Below the pieces are notes generated by a model that saw nothing but the letters and a program-made list of their open reading frames with translations, searched no databases and was not told where the DNA came from. From Chloracidobacterium sp. UBA6041 (GTDB lineage: Bacteria > Acidobacteriota > Blastocatellia > Pyrinomonadales > Pyrinomonadaceae): 28,246 nt of DNA. The stretch covers positions 1 to 28,246 of the forward strand of contig DIYZ01000148.1 in the NCBI GenBank assembly GCA_002427845.1, read 5' to 3'. This document shows positions 7,378 to 15,434 of the stretch, one piece after another. Made by a program: the position numbers and the translations under genes. Position 1 is the first letter of the stretch. Each line of letters opens with the position of its first letter.

Positions 7378-7398
7378 TCGCTTTCCAATCTTCTTTTA

Positions 7399-7443
7399 TT
7401 GGCCGCCACGTTCTAAGAAAGCGCTGGCGGCCAATTTGTTTTG
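7399..7443 (+). terminator. Intrinsic terminator after the exported-protein gene
   Basis: TTGGCCGCCA (7399-7408) and TGGCGGCCAA (7425-7434) form a perfect 10-bp GC-rich stem with a 16-base loop, followed by TTTGTTTTGCC. The arms and T-rich tail are as expected for a plus-strand Rho-independent terminator closing the murI-rph-exported protein unit. Confidence 0.8.
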
Positions 7444-7489
7444 CCTAACGATAATCACGACATTGTGTAAAATGCGCGTCTGATTTCAG

Positions 7490-7912
7490 ATGAGACTAAA
7501 ACTCGCTCCAGGCCTGGCAATTAAGAACTCAACTATCGAAGGCAAGGGCTGCTTTTCCGTAGCTCACTGCCGCCGCGGCCGGAAAATCGCGGAGTACACG
7601 GGCGAGAAGATTACCAACGCTGAGGCCAATCGCCGGGCGAGCCGAAGAAGGTTGCGCATCTGCGCTATCAATAATCGCTGGAGCCTGGACGGCAGCCGTG
7701 GTGGAAACGGCACGCACTATATTAATCATTCGTGCGAGCCCAGCGCCTATATGAAGATTCTTTACGGCCGCATTCTGTTCATTGCTCTGCGGGACATCAA
7801 GCCGGGAGACGAAATCACAATCGACTACGAGCAAACCCTTCATTCAAACAAAAAAAGGTGCACCTGTGGAGCCCCTTCCTGCCGCGGTACTATCAACAAA
7901 ATGCAAAGGTAA
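7490..7912 (+). CDS. SET-domain protein (putative protein lysine methyltransferase)
   Basis: This 140-residue protein is almost nothing but a SET domain. It has the opening strand IEGKGCFSVAHCRRGRKIAEY (17-37, GxG-type SAM-binding start), the pseudoknot motif NHSCEPSA (79-86), the GDEITIDYE motif (107-115) with the catalytic-type tyrosine, and a post-SET cysteine cluster C124-x-C126-x4-C131 that, with Cys82 of NHSC, would bind zinc. By family knowledge it would transfer methyl groups from SAM to lysine; the target is unknown. The N-terminal insert (SRRRLRICAINNRWSL) replaces the longer SET-I region. The start ATG lacks a clear Shine-Dalgarno; a leaderless or weakly translated mRNA is possible. 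It stands alone after a terminator and is convergent with the sensor kinase. Confidence 0.88.
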   Translation: MRLKLAPGLAIKNSTIEGKGCFSVAHCRRGRKIAEYTGEKITNAEANRRASRRRLRICAINNRWSLDGSRGGNGTHYINHSCEPSAYMKILYGRILFIALRDIKPGDEITIDYEQTLHSNKKRCTCGAPSCRGTINKMQR

Positions 7913-7913
7913 A

Positions 7914-7966
7914 AAGGCAAAAGGAAAAACACGAAGGCTTTCCTTTTACCTTTTTCCTTTTGCCTT
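7914..7966. terminator. Bidirectional A/T-rich hairpin between convergent genes
   Basis: AAGGCAAAAGGAAAAA (7914-7929) and its exact reverse complement TTTTTCCTTTTGCCTT (7951-7966) form a perfect 16-bp stem with a 21-base loop. It lies directly after the SET gene stop and two bases before the kinase stop codon on the other strand. The purine-rich AAAGGCAAAAGG arms resemble a dispersed repeat type. It probably ends transcription from both sides, although there is no separate T-run beyond the stem. Confidence 0.65.
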
Positions 7967-7968
7967 CA

Positions 7969-10014
7969 TTAGAGCCGCGGCAAAGTAAAACTAAATTTTG
8001 ATCCGCGCCCAACTTCCGACTCGAGATCGACGCTGCCGCCGTGTTGTTCAACGACTTCACGAACAAAAGATAAACCAAGTCCTGTTGAATCTTCGTCTTT
8101 CTCCTGGCCTTCGCGTACGACGCGATAGAATTTCTCCCATACCCGGTCCCTGGCCTCAGCCGGAATTCCGTAGCCACGATCCTCTACGCTTAGTCTTACT
8201 GTCTCGGCTTCGAGCGCGGTCGAAACGGTGACCGTTGTCCGCTCAGGACTATACTTAATTGCGTTGGTGACCAAATTTTTCACCGCCTGCGTGATCATGC
8301 TTTTGTCTGCGGCCACGGGCGGAAGTCTTTGCGTGGGTTGTTCGACCAGACGAATTCGTCTCTTCTTGGCGGCGGGTTGCAGATTGGCGATCGTCTCTTT
8401 TACTACCTCATCCAGCCGCAGCGGAATCTTCAAAAACTCCCGTCTATCGCTGCGCTGGAGATCGGTGACCGCGAGGAATGTATTGATCATTCGCGAAAGC
8501 CGCTGCGATTCGTTGGCAATGATCGTTACAAACTCTTTTGCCTGCTCCGGCAATTCTTCGTCAGCGGTAAGCAATTCGGCGAACCCATTTATGCTTGTTA
8601 ATGGAGTGCGGAGTTCATGTGACATCAAAGAGATCATGTCACTTTTCAATTGCTCATATTCCTTAATCCGCGTCACGTCTTTGATGATCAGCGCCAGGCA
8701 CAGCGGTTGAGAACTGCCTTTCATCTGGTTGGACGCTCGGCTCGATTCCGGCTTGGACACTCCGCTCGAGTCCTCGACCAGGGATATGCGCAGACCATAA
8801 GTCTCATTGTGTTCCCGGAATTGAAGCTCACGTTCATAAGCGTCACCGGTCTGTAAGACCCTTCTAACGGCCAGGGCCGGCTCGTCGAACACGTCGGTGC
8901 GAAAACGATCCAACAGGTCGAAAAAGCTGAGGTCCAGCGCCTGATCCAGACTCAAACCGGACAACGCCAAAAGCGATTTATTAACACACGCAATCCTGCC
9001 ATCGAGATATCCGAGAGCTACTCCATCGGTTATTTCGGATAGGGCATTAACGCCGACGCTCTGTTCCAAAAAAGCTCCGTTAAGAGCATACAGCGCCTCC
9101 AGTTTTCGCTGGGAGCCCCGGGCAGAAAAGAAGTCGACCAGACTGCGTTCATGGGTAGCTTTATTTGCTTCTTCGCGTTGCAGATTGCGCGCCAACTGTC
9201 CTCCAATCGCGCCTAGTAGCGCTCTGTCGTCATCATCGAATTCCCTGGTGACGCGAATAAGAAGAGCGCCGACTGTGCGGTCTTCATGCCGCAAGGGCAA
9301 GGCAATCCTGGTAGATGAGTCCGGCGGGCCTAATGACATCACCATGATCTCGCCCTCCGACATTGCCTTTTCGCACAGACGAACGCCGTCGCGCCAAGCC
9401 GAGTTTTGGCCCGTCTCAAGATTTCCCTGGGCCGGCCGAAGACGCGCAGATGAAACCAGACGACCGTCGGTATCTCGACGGAAGAGTACCGCTTCGGTCG
9501 GGGCGAGTACTATGTCAAGCAGTTTCAATCCGCTCATCAATTGCTGTCCCGCGTTATCTGCCTGAAGTGATTCCAGATTACGACTGGATGCAATCAGCTT
9601 TTTGGTTAGCTCCGTATCGTTATCTCGCAACCTCTTGATCTGCATCGTGACGGCAGACAGTGAAGCGGCCAGAGCTATTGGAGCAAAGAGAATGTCGATA
9701 GAGAAAAATCGCGATTCGACTAAGCTCAATATTGCCAGCGCCAGGAAACCTCCGCCCAGGCTGGGAAACGAACGGCGAGCACCGAAGTGGCCCACAGCGG
9801 TCGCAGCCGCGAGAGACCCAGCGAGAATTAGCAGCGCGCTCATTCCCAAGCTCGGAAACCAAACCGCAGAGCCGTCGCTATTCGGCAGTAACACGAATGC
9901 GTGCTGGAATGGCGCGAGAAATCCCGCGAACCACAGCGCAAGGCTAAGCGAGCCCGCCAATAAAGCGACGCCGGCATAAGTCAACGCTAATTTGAAATTG
10001 GAAGAACGTGTCAA
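7969..10014 (-). CDS. Membrane sensor histidine kinase with GAF-like and PAS domains
   Basis: This 681-residue kinase should autophosphorylate on a histidine in response to an unknown signal. It has about four hydrophobic segments in residues 10-125, then a helical linker and a GAF-like region (about 155-280) containing RIALPLRHEDRTVGALLIRV. A PAS-like region (about 325-450) includes DGVALGYLDGRIACVN. The HisKA domain has SHELRTPLTSINGF with phospho-acceptor His466. The HATPase domain shows the N box NLVTNAIKYS (580-589), G1 DRGYGIP (612-618), and G2 STGLGLSFV. All catalytic residues are present. No response regulator gene is adjacent, so its partner must be encoded elsewhere. No clear promoter seen in the 133 bases between its start and selA. 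Confidence 0.9.
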   Translation of the reverse strand: MTRSSNFKLALTYAGVALLAGSLSLALWFAGFLAPFQHAFVLLPNSDGSAVWFPSLGMSALLILAGSLAAATAVGHFGARRSFPSLGGGFLALAILSLVESRFFSIDILFAPIALAASLSAVTMQIKRLRDNDTELTKKLIASSRNLESLQADNAGQQLMSGLKLLDIVLAPTEAVLFRRDTDGRLVSSARLRPAQGNLETGQNSAWRDGVRLCEKAMSEGEIMVMSLGPPDSSTRIALPLRHEDRTVGALLIRVTREFDDDDRALLGAIGGQLARNLQREEANKATHERSLVDFFSARGSQRKLEALYALNGAFLEQSVGVNALSEITDGVALGYLDGRIACVNKSLLALSGLSLDQALDLSFFDLLDRFRTDVFDEPALAVRRVLQTGDAYERELQFREHNETYGLRISLVEDSSGVSKPESSRASNQMKGSSQPLCLALIIKDVTRIKEYEQLKSDMISLMSHELRTPLTSINGFAELLTADEELPEQAKEFVTIIANESQRLSRMINTFLAVTDLQRSDRREFLKIPLRLDEVVKETIANLQPAAKKRRIRLVEQPTQRLPPVAADKSMITQAVKNLVTNAIKYSPERTTVTVSTALEAETVRLSVEDRGYGIPAEARDRVWEKFYRVVREGQEKDEDSTGLGLSFVREVVEQHGGSVDLESEVGRGSKFSFTLPRL

Positions 10015-10147
10015 GTTGAAAGGAAATTGAAGACCTGAGGCGGGCTACGAACGCTTTCGCCGGTATTGCAAAAGCGGGAGGATTATACACTGTTGGACAC
10101 GGTTGTTCTACTGAGAAACCTGTATTTGCGCGTTCTTTGCGAGAAGC

Positions 10148-11560
10148 TTAGGTGGTGAGAGACGTTAAAGCGTTTAGTAAGTCAGCCTCGTCCTGAACGT
10201 CGACAGTTCTCAAGTCGAGCAAAACCAGGTCATCGGAAATGCGGGCGATGATGGGGGTTGGAAAATGTCTCAGTTTCCGTTCCACATCGTCAGCGCTGAG
10301 ACGGCCATGCTTGAGAGCGATGAGTGCGGTTTCCGGATGAGTATTTGGGCCGGAGCCTCCGCCGATAGCGGATTGACCCGACACGATGGTTGCCGTTAGC
10401 CCATCGGAATCATCGCCAGGTAACTGGGCGACAAAGTTGCGCGCCCTTTCTTCAATAACGTCCTTTGGCAAAGCCAGCATTCGCAACGCAGGTATTTCCT
10501 CGATCGCGCCGCGCCGATGCGCCTCAAGTGTCGCTTCGATAGCCGCCAGGCACAACTTGTCAACGCGCAGCGCGCGATATAGCGAATGCTTACGAAGCCG
10601 ATTGATGATCTCGCGGCGCCCGACAATCAAGCCGGCCTGTGTTGCGCCCAACAATTTGTCGCCGCTAAAAGAAACAAGGTCTACTCCCGCCGCAATAGAT
10701 TCACTTACAATTGGCTCGTCACGCAGGCCGTACAAACTCAAATCGTTAAGTACGCCCGAGCCGGCGTCTTCATACAACGGCAATCCGGATTCATGCGCCA
10801 GCGACGCGAGTTGCGACAACTCCGGTGAAGCAGTGAATCCAATAATGCGGTAGTTTGAAGGATGGACCCGCATGATCAGGCGCGTATCACTCTTTATCGC
10901 CTGACGGTAGTCGTCCAGTCGTGTACGGTTCGTTGAGCCAACTTCGATCATGCGCGTACCGGAGTTGGACATGACCTCAGGGACACGAAAATCACCACCG
11001 ATTTCCACGAGTTCCCCGCGCGACACGATCGTCTCTCCATCGCGCGCCAACACCGTCAAAATTAACAGTGCTGCCGATGCACAATTATTGACAATGAGGG
11101 CAGCCTCTGCTCCCGTCAGTTGAGTGAGTAACTCTTCTGCATGAGCTCCACGCTTGCCTCGAGATCCGGTTGTCGGGTCGTATTCAAGCGTGCAATAGCC
11201 CGCTGCCTGCTCGACAACAGCCGCGCGGGCGGCCGCGGATAGGGGGGCACGCCCCAAATTCGTGTGCAGAATTACACCGGTGGCATTGATCACGCGACGG
11301 AGGGAGGAAAGCGCTTCGCGTTGTGACACATTGCGAAGCCGCTCAATTGATTCCGTCAGCAGGGCATCTTTCGTATATCCGTTCAAAGCTTCTGATTGAA
11401 TTTGTGTACGCAGCTGTGCAATGACTTCCCGCGCCATCGCCGTGAGCCGTTGGATGCCAACCGCACTCTCGAGCTGCGCCGCTTCCGGCGTACGAAGGAG
11501 TTGATCCACCGAGGGTATCGCTCTCAGCGTGGCAGTTTTGGAAGCGACTGAATCAGCCAT
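10148..11560 (-). CDS. selA: L-seryl-tRNA(Sec) selenium transferase
   Basis: SelA converts Ser-tRNA(Sec) to Sec-tRNA(Sec) using selenophosphate and PLP, the last step of bacterial selenocysteine synthesis. The 470-residue protein has the conserved RRVINATGVILHTNLGRAPLS, the glycine-rich GSRGKRGAHAEELL, EVGSTNRTRLDDY, and the PLP-lysine motif SFSGDKLLGATQAG (Lys302). Length and motifs match a full SelA. The ATG at 11558-11560 is chosen because the conserved start region (ADSVASKTATLRAIPSVDQLL) follows it; an upstream in-frame start would add 20 non-conserved residues. selB, selC and selD are not in the window, although selA and selB are often adjacent. Its presence suggests the organism makes selenoproteins. 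It is divergent from the gene at 11772. Confidence 0.95.
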   Translation of the reverse strand: MADSVASKTATLRAIPSVDQLLRTPEAAQLESAVGIQRLTAMAREVIAQLRTQIQSEALNGYTKDALLTESIERLRNVSQREALSSLRRVINATGVILHTNLGRAPLSAAARAAVVEQAAGYCTLEYDPTTGSRGKRGAHAEELLTQLTGAEAALIVNNCASAALLILTVLARDGETIVSRGELVEIGGDFRVPEVMSNSGTRMIEVGSTNRTRLDDYRQAIKSDTRLIMRVHPSNYRIIGFTASPELSQLASLAHESGLPLYEDAGSGVLNDLSLYGLRDEPIVSESIAAGVDLVSFSGDKLLGATQAGLIVGRREIINRLRKHSLYRALRVDKLCLAAIEATLEAHRRGAIEEIPALRMLALPKDVIEERARNFVAQLPGDDSDGLTATIVSGQSAIGGGSGPNTHPETALIALKHGRLSADDVERKLRHFPTPIIARISDDLVLLDLRTVDVQDEADLLNALTSLTT

Positions 11561-11669
11561 AGTATTTTGAGAGGATTTATCTTGCGGCCGTAGAATAGCG
11601 GTTCTTCGGTCCGCCCGCAAATCGTAGATCTCGCAGCGGAGCTTATTTCACAGTTGCCGGACATATGTG

Positions 11670-11699
11670 TTGACACGAAGCTTTTGAACCGCCTAGACT
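11670..11699 (+). promoter_or_regulatory. Sigma-70 promoter for the hypothetical gene at 11772
   Basis: A perfect -35 TTGACA (11670-11675), an 18-base spacer and a -10 TAGACT (11694-11699) face the downstream gene, giving a predicted leader of about 65 bases. It lies in the 211-base divergent region with selA. Hexamers are seen directly; use is inferred. Confidence 0.6.
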
Positions 11700-11771
11700 C
11701 AGTTTAGCCGCGTCGGATCCGCTGACGCGCCCCGCCAGTTTTCCCGCCCGCCCGCAAGGAGAATCATCGCA

Positions 11772-12416
11772 GTGTCACAACAAAATAATAAACTTTTCCG
11801 CTCGCAATCCAGGTCCAGGACTAAGAGCCGGGCCGTCGTCGCGAATTATGAGCCTACCTTAGATGAGCAACTGTCGCGACTTGAAGAAGACATTCGCCGC
11901 CTGAAGATCGAATTTGACGTCTTTTTTAACGGGGCTGCAAAACGACCGCCTTACGATACAAAGGGTCGCGTCGAAACAATCATTAAGCGGCTCGGCGACG
12001 ATCGCACGTTGAGCTATGCCCAGCGTTATCGCTATACGACGTTGGCGTCACGGTACAATACCTTCCGCGATCTTTGGCGGCGTACGATGCAGGGCCGTGA
12101 AGAGGGTCGAGACGCGGTCGCAACAGCGCGGGCGAACGCAAAGGAACAAGCGGTGGCCGAGTTTAAGAGAACAAACTTTGTTTGTGACGATGCGCATAAA
12201 GATGTGGAACTGGTAAAGAACCTGTATAGCGCATTAATGGAAGCGAAAAAGGTTTGCGGTGAACCAATTGAAGATTTTTCTTTTCCACGCTTTCATAGAC
12301 TAATTGCATCTCAGGCCGATGGCTTAAAAGAACGTCTTGGTTGCAAACGAGTCTTGTTTTCCATTGACGTGGAAGGCGGGCACGTTAGCTTCAAAGCCAA
12401 AGGCGATAGAGCTTAA
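11772..12416 (+). CDS. Conserved hypothetical protein, MXAN_5187 C-terminal-like
   Basis: This 214-residue cytoplasmic protein starts with GTG at 11772, nine bases after AAGGAG (11757-11762). The N-terminal 25 residues are Ser/Arg/Gln-rich and look disordered. A helical middle part, LDEQLSRLEEDIRRLKIEFDVFFNG...KRPPYD, is like the C-terminal domain of Myxococcus MXAN_5187-type proteins, which also have a coiled-coil then an (E)xFFNG-KRPP stretch. The rest alternates charged helices (GRVETIIKRLGDDRTLSYAQRYRY) with a short C-terminal beta segment (VLFSIDVEGGHVSFKAKG). I cannot assign a function. It has its own promoter and a strong terminator, so it is monocistronic. Confidence 0.8.
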   Translation: MSQQNNKLFRSQSRSRTKSRAVVANYEPTLDEQLSRLEEDIRRLKIEFDVFFNGAAKRPPYDTKGRVETIIKRLGDDRTLSYAQRYRYTTLASRYNTFRDLWRRTMQGREEGRDAVATARANAKEQAVAEFKRTNFVCDDAHKDVELVKNLYSALMEAKKVCGEPIEDFSFPRFHRLIASQADGLKERLGCKRVLFSIDVEGGHVSFKAKGDRA

Positions 12417-12437
12417 GAAACAACTACCAGAGAAACA

Positions 12438-12466
12438 AAAAAGGCAACCATGGTGGTTGCCTTTTT
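12438..12466 (+). terminator. Strong intrinsic terminator, possibly bidirectional
   Basis: AAGGCAACCA (12441-12450) pairs perfectly with TGGTTGCCTT (12454-12463) around a three-base TGG loop. Flanking A's (from 12438) pair with T's to 12466, so the plus-strand RNA ends in a U-run and the minus-strand RNA also ends in a run of U. It ends the 11772 gene and probably also the convergent cold-shock gene. Confidence 0.9.
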
Positions 12467-12533
12467 CATTTGTGCGCTTACCGGACCGGAGACCGGAAGC
12501 GGTCAGTGGCGTTGCCAAGCAAGCCGGGGAGAC

Positions 12534-12740
12534 CTACACCTTCATCACATTTTCTGCCTGCGGTCCTTTCGGACCCTGCGTCACTTCGAACTCAACTTCC
12601 TGGCCCTCTTCAAGAGTCTTGAAGCCGTCGCCCTGGATGGCGCTATAGTGGACAAAGATGTCTGAAGAGCCTGGCTGCTCGATGAAACCATAGCCCTTCG
12701 AATTGTTAAACCACTTGACCTTGCCGGTTATTCTAGACAT
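12534..12740 (-). CDS. cspA: Cold-shock domain protein (CspA family)
   Basis: This 68-residue protein is a single cold-shock OB-fold domain that binds single-stranded RNA and DNA and melts mRNA structure. RNP-1 is KGYGFIEQ (residues 15-22) and RNP-2 is DIFVHYSAI (27-35), both intact, preceded by GKVKWFN. The length is exactly that of CspA-family proteins. AGGAGG lies 12 to 17 bases before the ATG on the minus strand. The leader before it could be long, as is common for this family: about 125 bases separate the start from the preceding terminator at 12867-12912. No consensus promoter was found. Whether it is induced by cold or constitutive cannot be told. Confidence 0.95.
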   Translation of the reverse strand: MSRITGKVKWFNNSKGYGFIEQPGSSDIFVHYSAIQGDGFKTLEEGQEVEFEVTQGPKGPQAENVMKV

Positions 12741-12866
12741 AACGACGAATCCTCCTAACGATTCGGTAAAACGGGGCGAGAGCTTGTGGAGCTTTCGCGC
12801 GACCTGGGTTAAAGCTTGTGAGCCGGACGCGCTTTTTTAGGGGCGCAATACGGAAACACAATCAAG

Positions 12867-12912
12867 AAAAAATGCATGGTGAAAAGCGCTGTTGGCGCGT
12901 TTCATCATGCAT
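12867..12912 (-). terminator. Intrinsic terminator after the S46 peptidase gene
   Basis: On the minus strand, an 18-base arm (12895-12912) beginning ATGCATGATGAAACGCGC pairs with 12872-12889, with 16 of 18 positions matching around a five-base loop. A run of six T's (12867-12872) follows. It lies 122 bases after the S46 peptidase stop and about 127 bases before the cold-shock gene start. It therefore separates two same-strand genes, or could act as an attenuator in a long cold-shock leader. Confidence 0.8.
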
Positions 12913-13033
12913 ATCTACGGGGGGAAACTACAGAACACATTGCTGTAAAGCTTGTAAAGCGAAAAACTTAGGACCAATTTCAAAGGCTCAGCTTGTGGCG
13001 ATGGCGCATACTAAGCGAAAGCAAATTGGGCTG

Positions 13034-15298
13034 TCAAGCATAAAAGCTAGCAAAAATACTGGTAGACCGGGCCCATCTTGAACGCGCGGCGCGGCTTTTT
13101 ATATCCAATTCTTTGAGAATGTAGCCGGCGTTAGCAAATTTCTCAGTCAGGAAAAGTACATAACGAATGTCTACAGCAATGGCTCGTCCTTTGGCTTCGT
13201 TATAGAAAAAGTCGTTGCCCAGACCTTCATAGTTGCCGTCGAAGATTATTCCTACCTGCTCGCCTCGTCCGTTCATGATGGGACTGCCCGAATTGCCTCC
13301 GATAATGTCAGTGTCGGAGAGGAAATTCACGGGCACATTTGCGCGATCGGGAGTCGTATATTGGCCAAAGTCGTGCGCTCGATAAAGTTGTTTGAGTTTC
13401 TCAGGAACGTCAAACGGCTCGCGTCCCGTATCTTTTTCAACAACACCTCCGAGTGTTGTGAAGGGCGAATAATCGATGGCCTCGCGCGGCACGTATCCTT
13501 TAACCTGGCCGTAGCTGAAACGCAATGTGCGGTTCGCATCAGGATACTGATTGCGTTGCGACGACGCATTTTGTCCGCGCATTTCGACCATACCTTCCAA
13601 CAGCAGTGGCCGCCAGCGTGCGACCGTTGCATTGAAAACCTGCTGACGGGGTTGTAACCGTTGGGCTTCAGTGCTGAGTTCGAGTGCAAAGTCTGTTAAT
13701 GGCTCGTGCAGCTCACGCAGTTGCGCGGCGGTCAAATCGAAAAGACTCGATAGACCTTCCATGGTTGAATAACGTTTGCCATCAACAACCTCGCGAGCAG
13801 AATCTTCTTCAGCGCGACGGCGAGCATCGCCTTGCAGATTTCCGAATCTCTTTTCAATAAAGTCGATCTTCTGTCCGGCCGGAAGCTCGTCTGCTTTTTT
13901 AAGGAGGTAAGCCAGCAACTCACGCTCCACGGTTGGGTTGCGCTCGGCGAATACGCCGGGAAGTTGCGCCCGCAGTCGCTGAATTCCCTGGGGACCGAGC
14001 GCAGGATTGCGTTCCGCCTCGGGTTTTTCTTTGTCAGCCGCTGCGCGTTGCGCGAATGAGGCAATGGCAATCAAGTCGCTCGCACCAAACATTTGCTGAA
14101 CCAGCAGATCGTGCTGAGCCGTCGCGGTCAAAACCTGATAAGCCTTTTCCAGACTGGGCAGGATCTCGCCATATTTCATTTTGCGCGCCGGGTCGGCATT
14201 GACCCAATGGGTAAAGGCCGCTTCCTGGGCCCGCTTTGTTTCAACGATATTTGCTCGTCGCATTGCAAGGACCGAGCCTTCAAAGTTCTTCAGGTCGTTG
14301 CTCAAGCCGAAAATCGTACTCTGGAGTCTGACGCGCGCGGCTGAATCGTTTTTGCCGGCATCTTTCAGTGCTTCGATTTGGTAGCTCAGGACGTCTATAA
14401 AGAATGGCATGGCTATATCCTGGTTGTAAGCGACTGAATAACTCTCTCGATATCGCCGCGTCGAACCCGGATAACCCATTACCATCATGAAGTCGCCCTC
14501 TTTAATCCCGGCGATCGAAAGCGAGAGAAACCGCTTTGGCTTATAAGGCGCGTTCTGCGGCGAATAGTCAGCAGGTTTTCCGTCTGGTCCGACGTAGGCT
14601 CGCATAAATGCGAAATCGCCGCAGTGTCGAGGCCATTCAAAGTTGTCAGCGTCGCCGCCAAAGAATCCGATGGACTTGGGCGGTGCATAAACGATGCGCA
14701 CATCGCGCAGCACCAGGTAAGTGAATTGGTAATAAGAAAGGCCTTCACTCATTGGAAGGACGTGCACTTGAATACCTTCAGTTGGCCGGGACCCGGCGGT
14801 TTCCATCGCGAGAATCTTCTTTTGAATTGCCGCGGAGCGTTCGGGCGACGCCGGCTGGCTAATGCCTCCGAGCACTTCAGAAGTAACGTCTTTCAAGTCC
14901 TGGGTGATGGTCACTGTATAGCCTTTGGCGCTTAGCTCCTCAGCTCGGGAACGCGCGGTGTAGCCATTGGTCCCATAGTCTTTGGAGGTATCTGATGCGG
15001 CGACGAGCGCTTCAAAAGAGACGTGATGATTTGTAAGCAGAAGCCCGTCGGGCGAAACAAATTCTCCAGTTCCTCCGCCTACGATCACCACGGCGTCCTT
15101 GATACTTATCCCGTTAGGGTTATAAAGCTGCGAAGTGGGAATCATGAGTCCGCGCTTCTTAAGCTGATCGGCGGGCAATCGCGTGATGGCGTCGGGCAAA
15201 AACATCCCTTCGTCGCCGAAGACCCAAACGGGCATAGCTCCGATTGCCAGCAACAACAGCAACGAAAGCGCAGTCGCGCGCGCAAGTTTAGAGCCCAT
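13034..15298 (-). CDS. S46 family dipeptidyl-peptidase (DPP7/DPP11-type)
   Basis: This 754-residue exported serine exopeptidase should release dipeptides from peptide N-termini in the periplasm. Residues 1-28 are a signal peptide (LSLLLLLAIGAMPVWVFG). The chymotrypsin-like triad is split by a helical domain, as in the family: LLLTNHHVSFEAL (His91/92), EWPRHCGDFAFMRAY (Asp228) and IIGGNSGSPIM (Ser670). Eighteen residues after Ser670 is Gly688, in IIFDGNYEG. In DPP11 the aligned residue is Arg and selects Asp/Glu at P1, so Gly suggests a DPP7-like preference for hydrophobic P1 residues. A basic tail (KSRAARSRWARSTSIFASFYA) extends slightly past the family core. AAAGGA precedes the ATG. Terminators flank it, so it is probably monocistronic. 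Confidence 0.93.
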   Translation of the reverse strand: MGSKLARATALSLLLLLAIGAMPVWVFGDEGMFLPDAITRLPADQLKKRGLMIPTSQLYNPNGISIKDAVVIVGGGTGEFVSPDGLLLTNHHVSFEALVAASDTSKDYGTNGYTARSRAEELSAKGYTVTITQDLKDVTSEVLGGISQPASPERSAAIQKKILAMETAGSRPTEGIQVHVLPMSEGLSYYQFTYLVLRDVRIVYAPPKSIGFFGGDADNFEWPRHCGDFAFMRAYVGPDGKPADYSPQNAPYKPKRFLSLSIAGIKEGDFMMVMGYPGSTRRYRESYSVAYNQDIAMPFFIDVLSYQIEALKDAGKNDSAARVRLQSTIFGLSNDLKNFEGSVLAMRRANIVETKRAQEAAFTHWVNADPARKMKYGEILPSLEKAYQVLTATAQHDLLVQQMFGASDLIAIASFAQRAAADKEKPEAERNPALGPQGIQRLRAQLPGVFAERNPTVERELLAYLLKKADELPAGQKIDFIEKRFGNLQGDARRRAEEDSAREVVDGKRYSTMEGLSSLFDLTAAQLRELHEPLTDFALELSTEAQRLQPRQQVFNATVARWRPLLLEGMVEMRGQNASSQRNQYPDANRTLRFSYGQVKGYVPREAIDYSPFTTLGGVVEKDTGREPFDVPEKLKQLYRAHDFGQYTTPDRANVPVNFLSDTDIIGGNSGSPIMNGRGEQVGIIFDGNYEGLGNDFFYNEAKGRAIAVDIRYVLFLTEKFANAGYILKELDIKSRAARSRWARSTSIFASFYA

Positions 15299-15382
15299 AC
15301 TTGTAATTCCTTTGTGACTTTGGTTGAAGATGTTGAGGATATTAGCAGCGAACCATCTGATTCAGAAGTTTATCTGGCAAAC

Positions 15383-15407
15383 AAAAACCCCGGGCTCACC
15401 CGGGGGT
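15383..15407 (-). terminator. Intrinsic terminator after the M23 peptidase gene
   Basis: Read on the minus strand, CCCCGGG, loop TGAG and CCCGGGG form a GC-only stem of seven pairs, followed by TTTTTGTTTG. It is located 28 bases after the M23 peptidase stop and ends that transcript before the S46 gene. Confidence 0.85.
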
Positions 15408-15434
15408 ATTTGTTCATCGCAATGTGCGGCTAAA

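Noticed and set aside
9185..9979. Long plus-strand ORFs inside the kinase gene
   Set aside because: They are antisense to the kinase, whose motifs are complete on the minus strand.
12818..13081. Plus-strand ORF of 87 residues between the cold-shock and S46 genes
   Set aside because: It runs across the strong minus-strand terminator hairpin and into the S46 gene end, has no good ribosome-binding site and no recognisable protein features.
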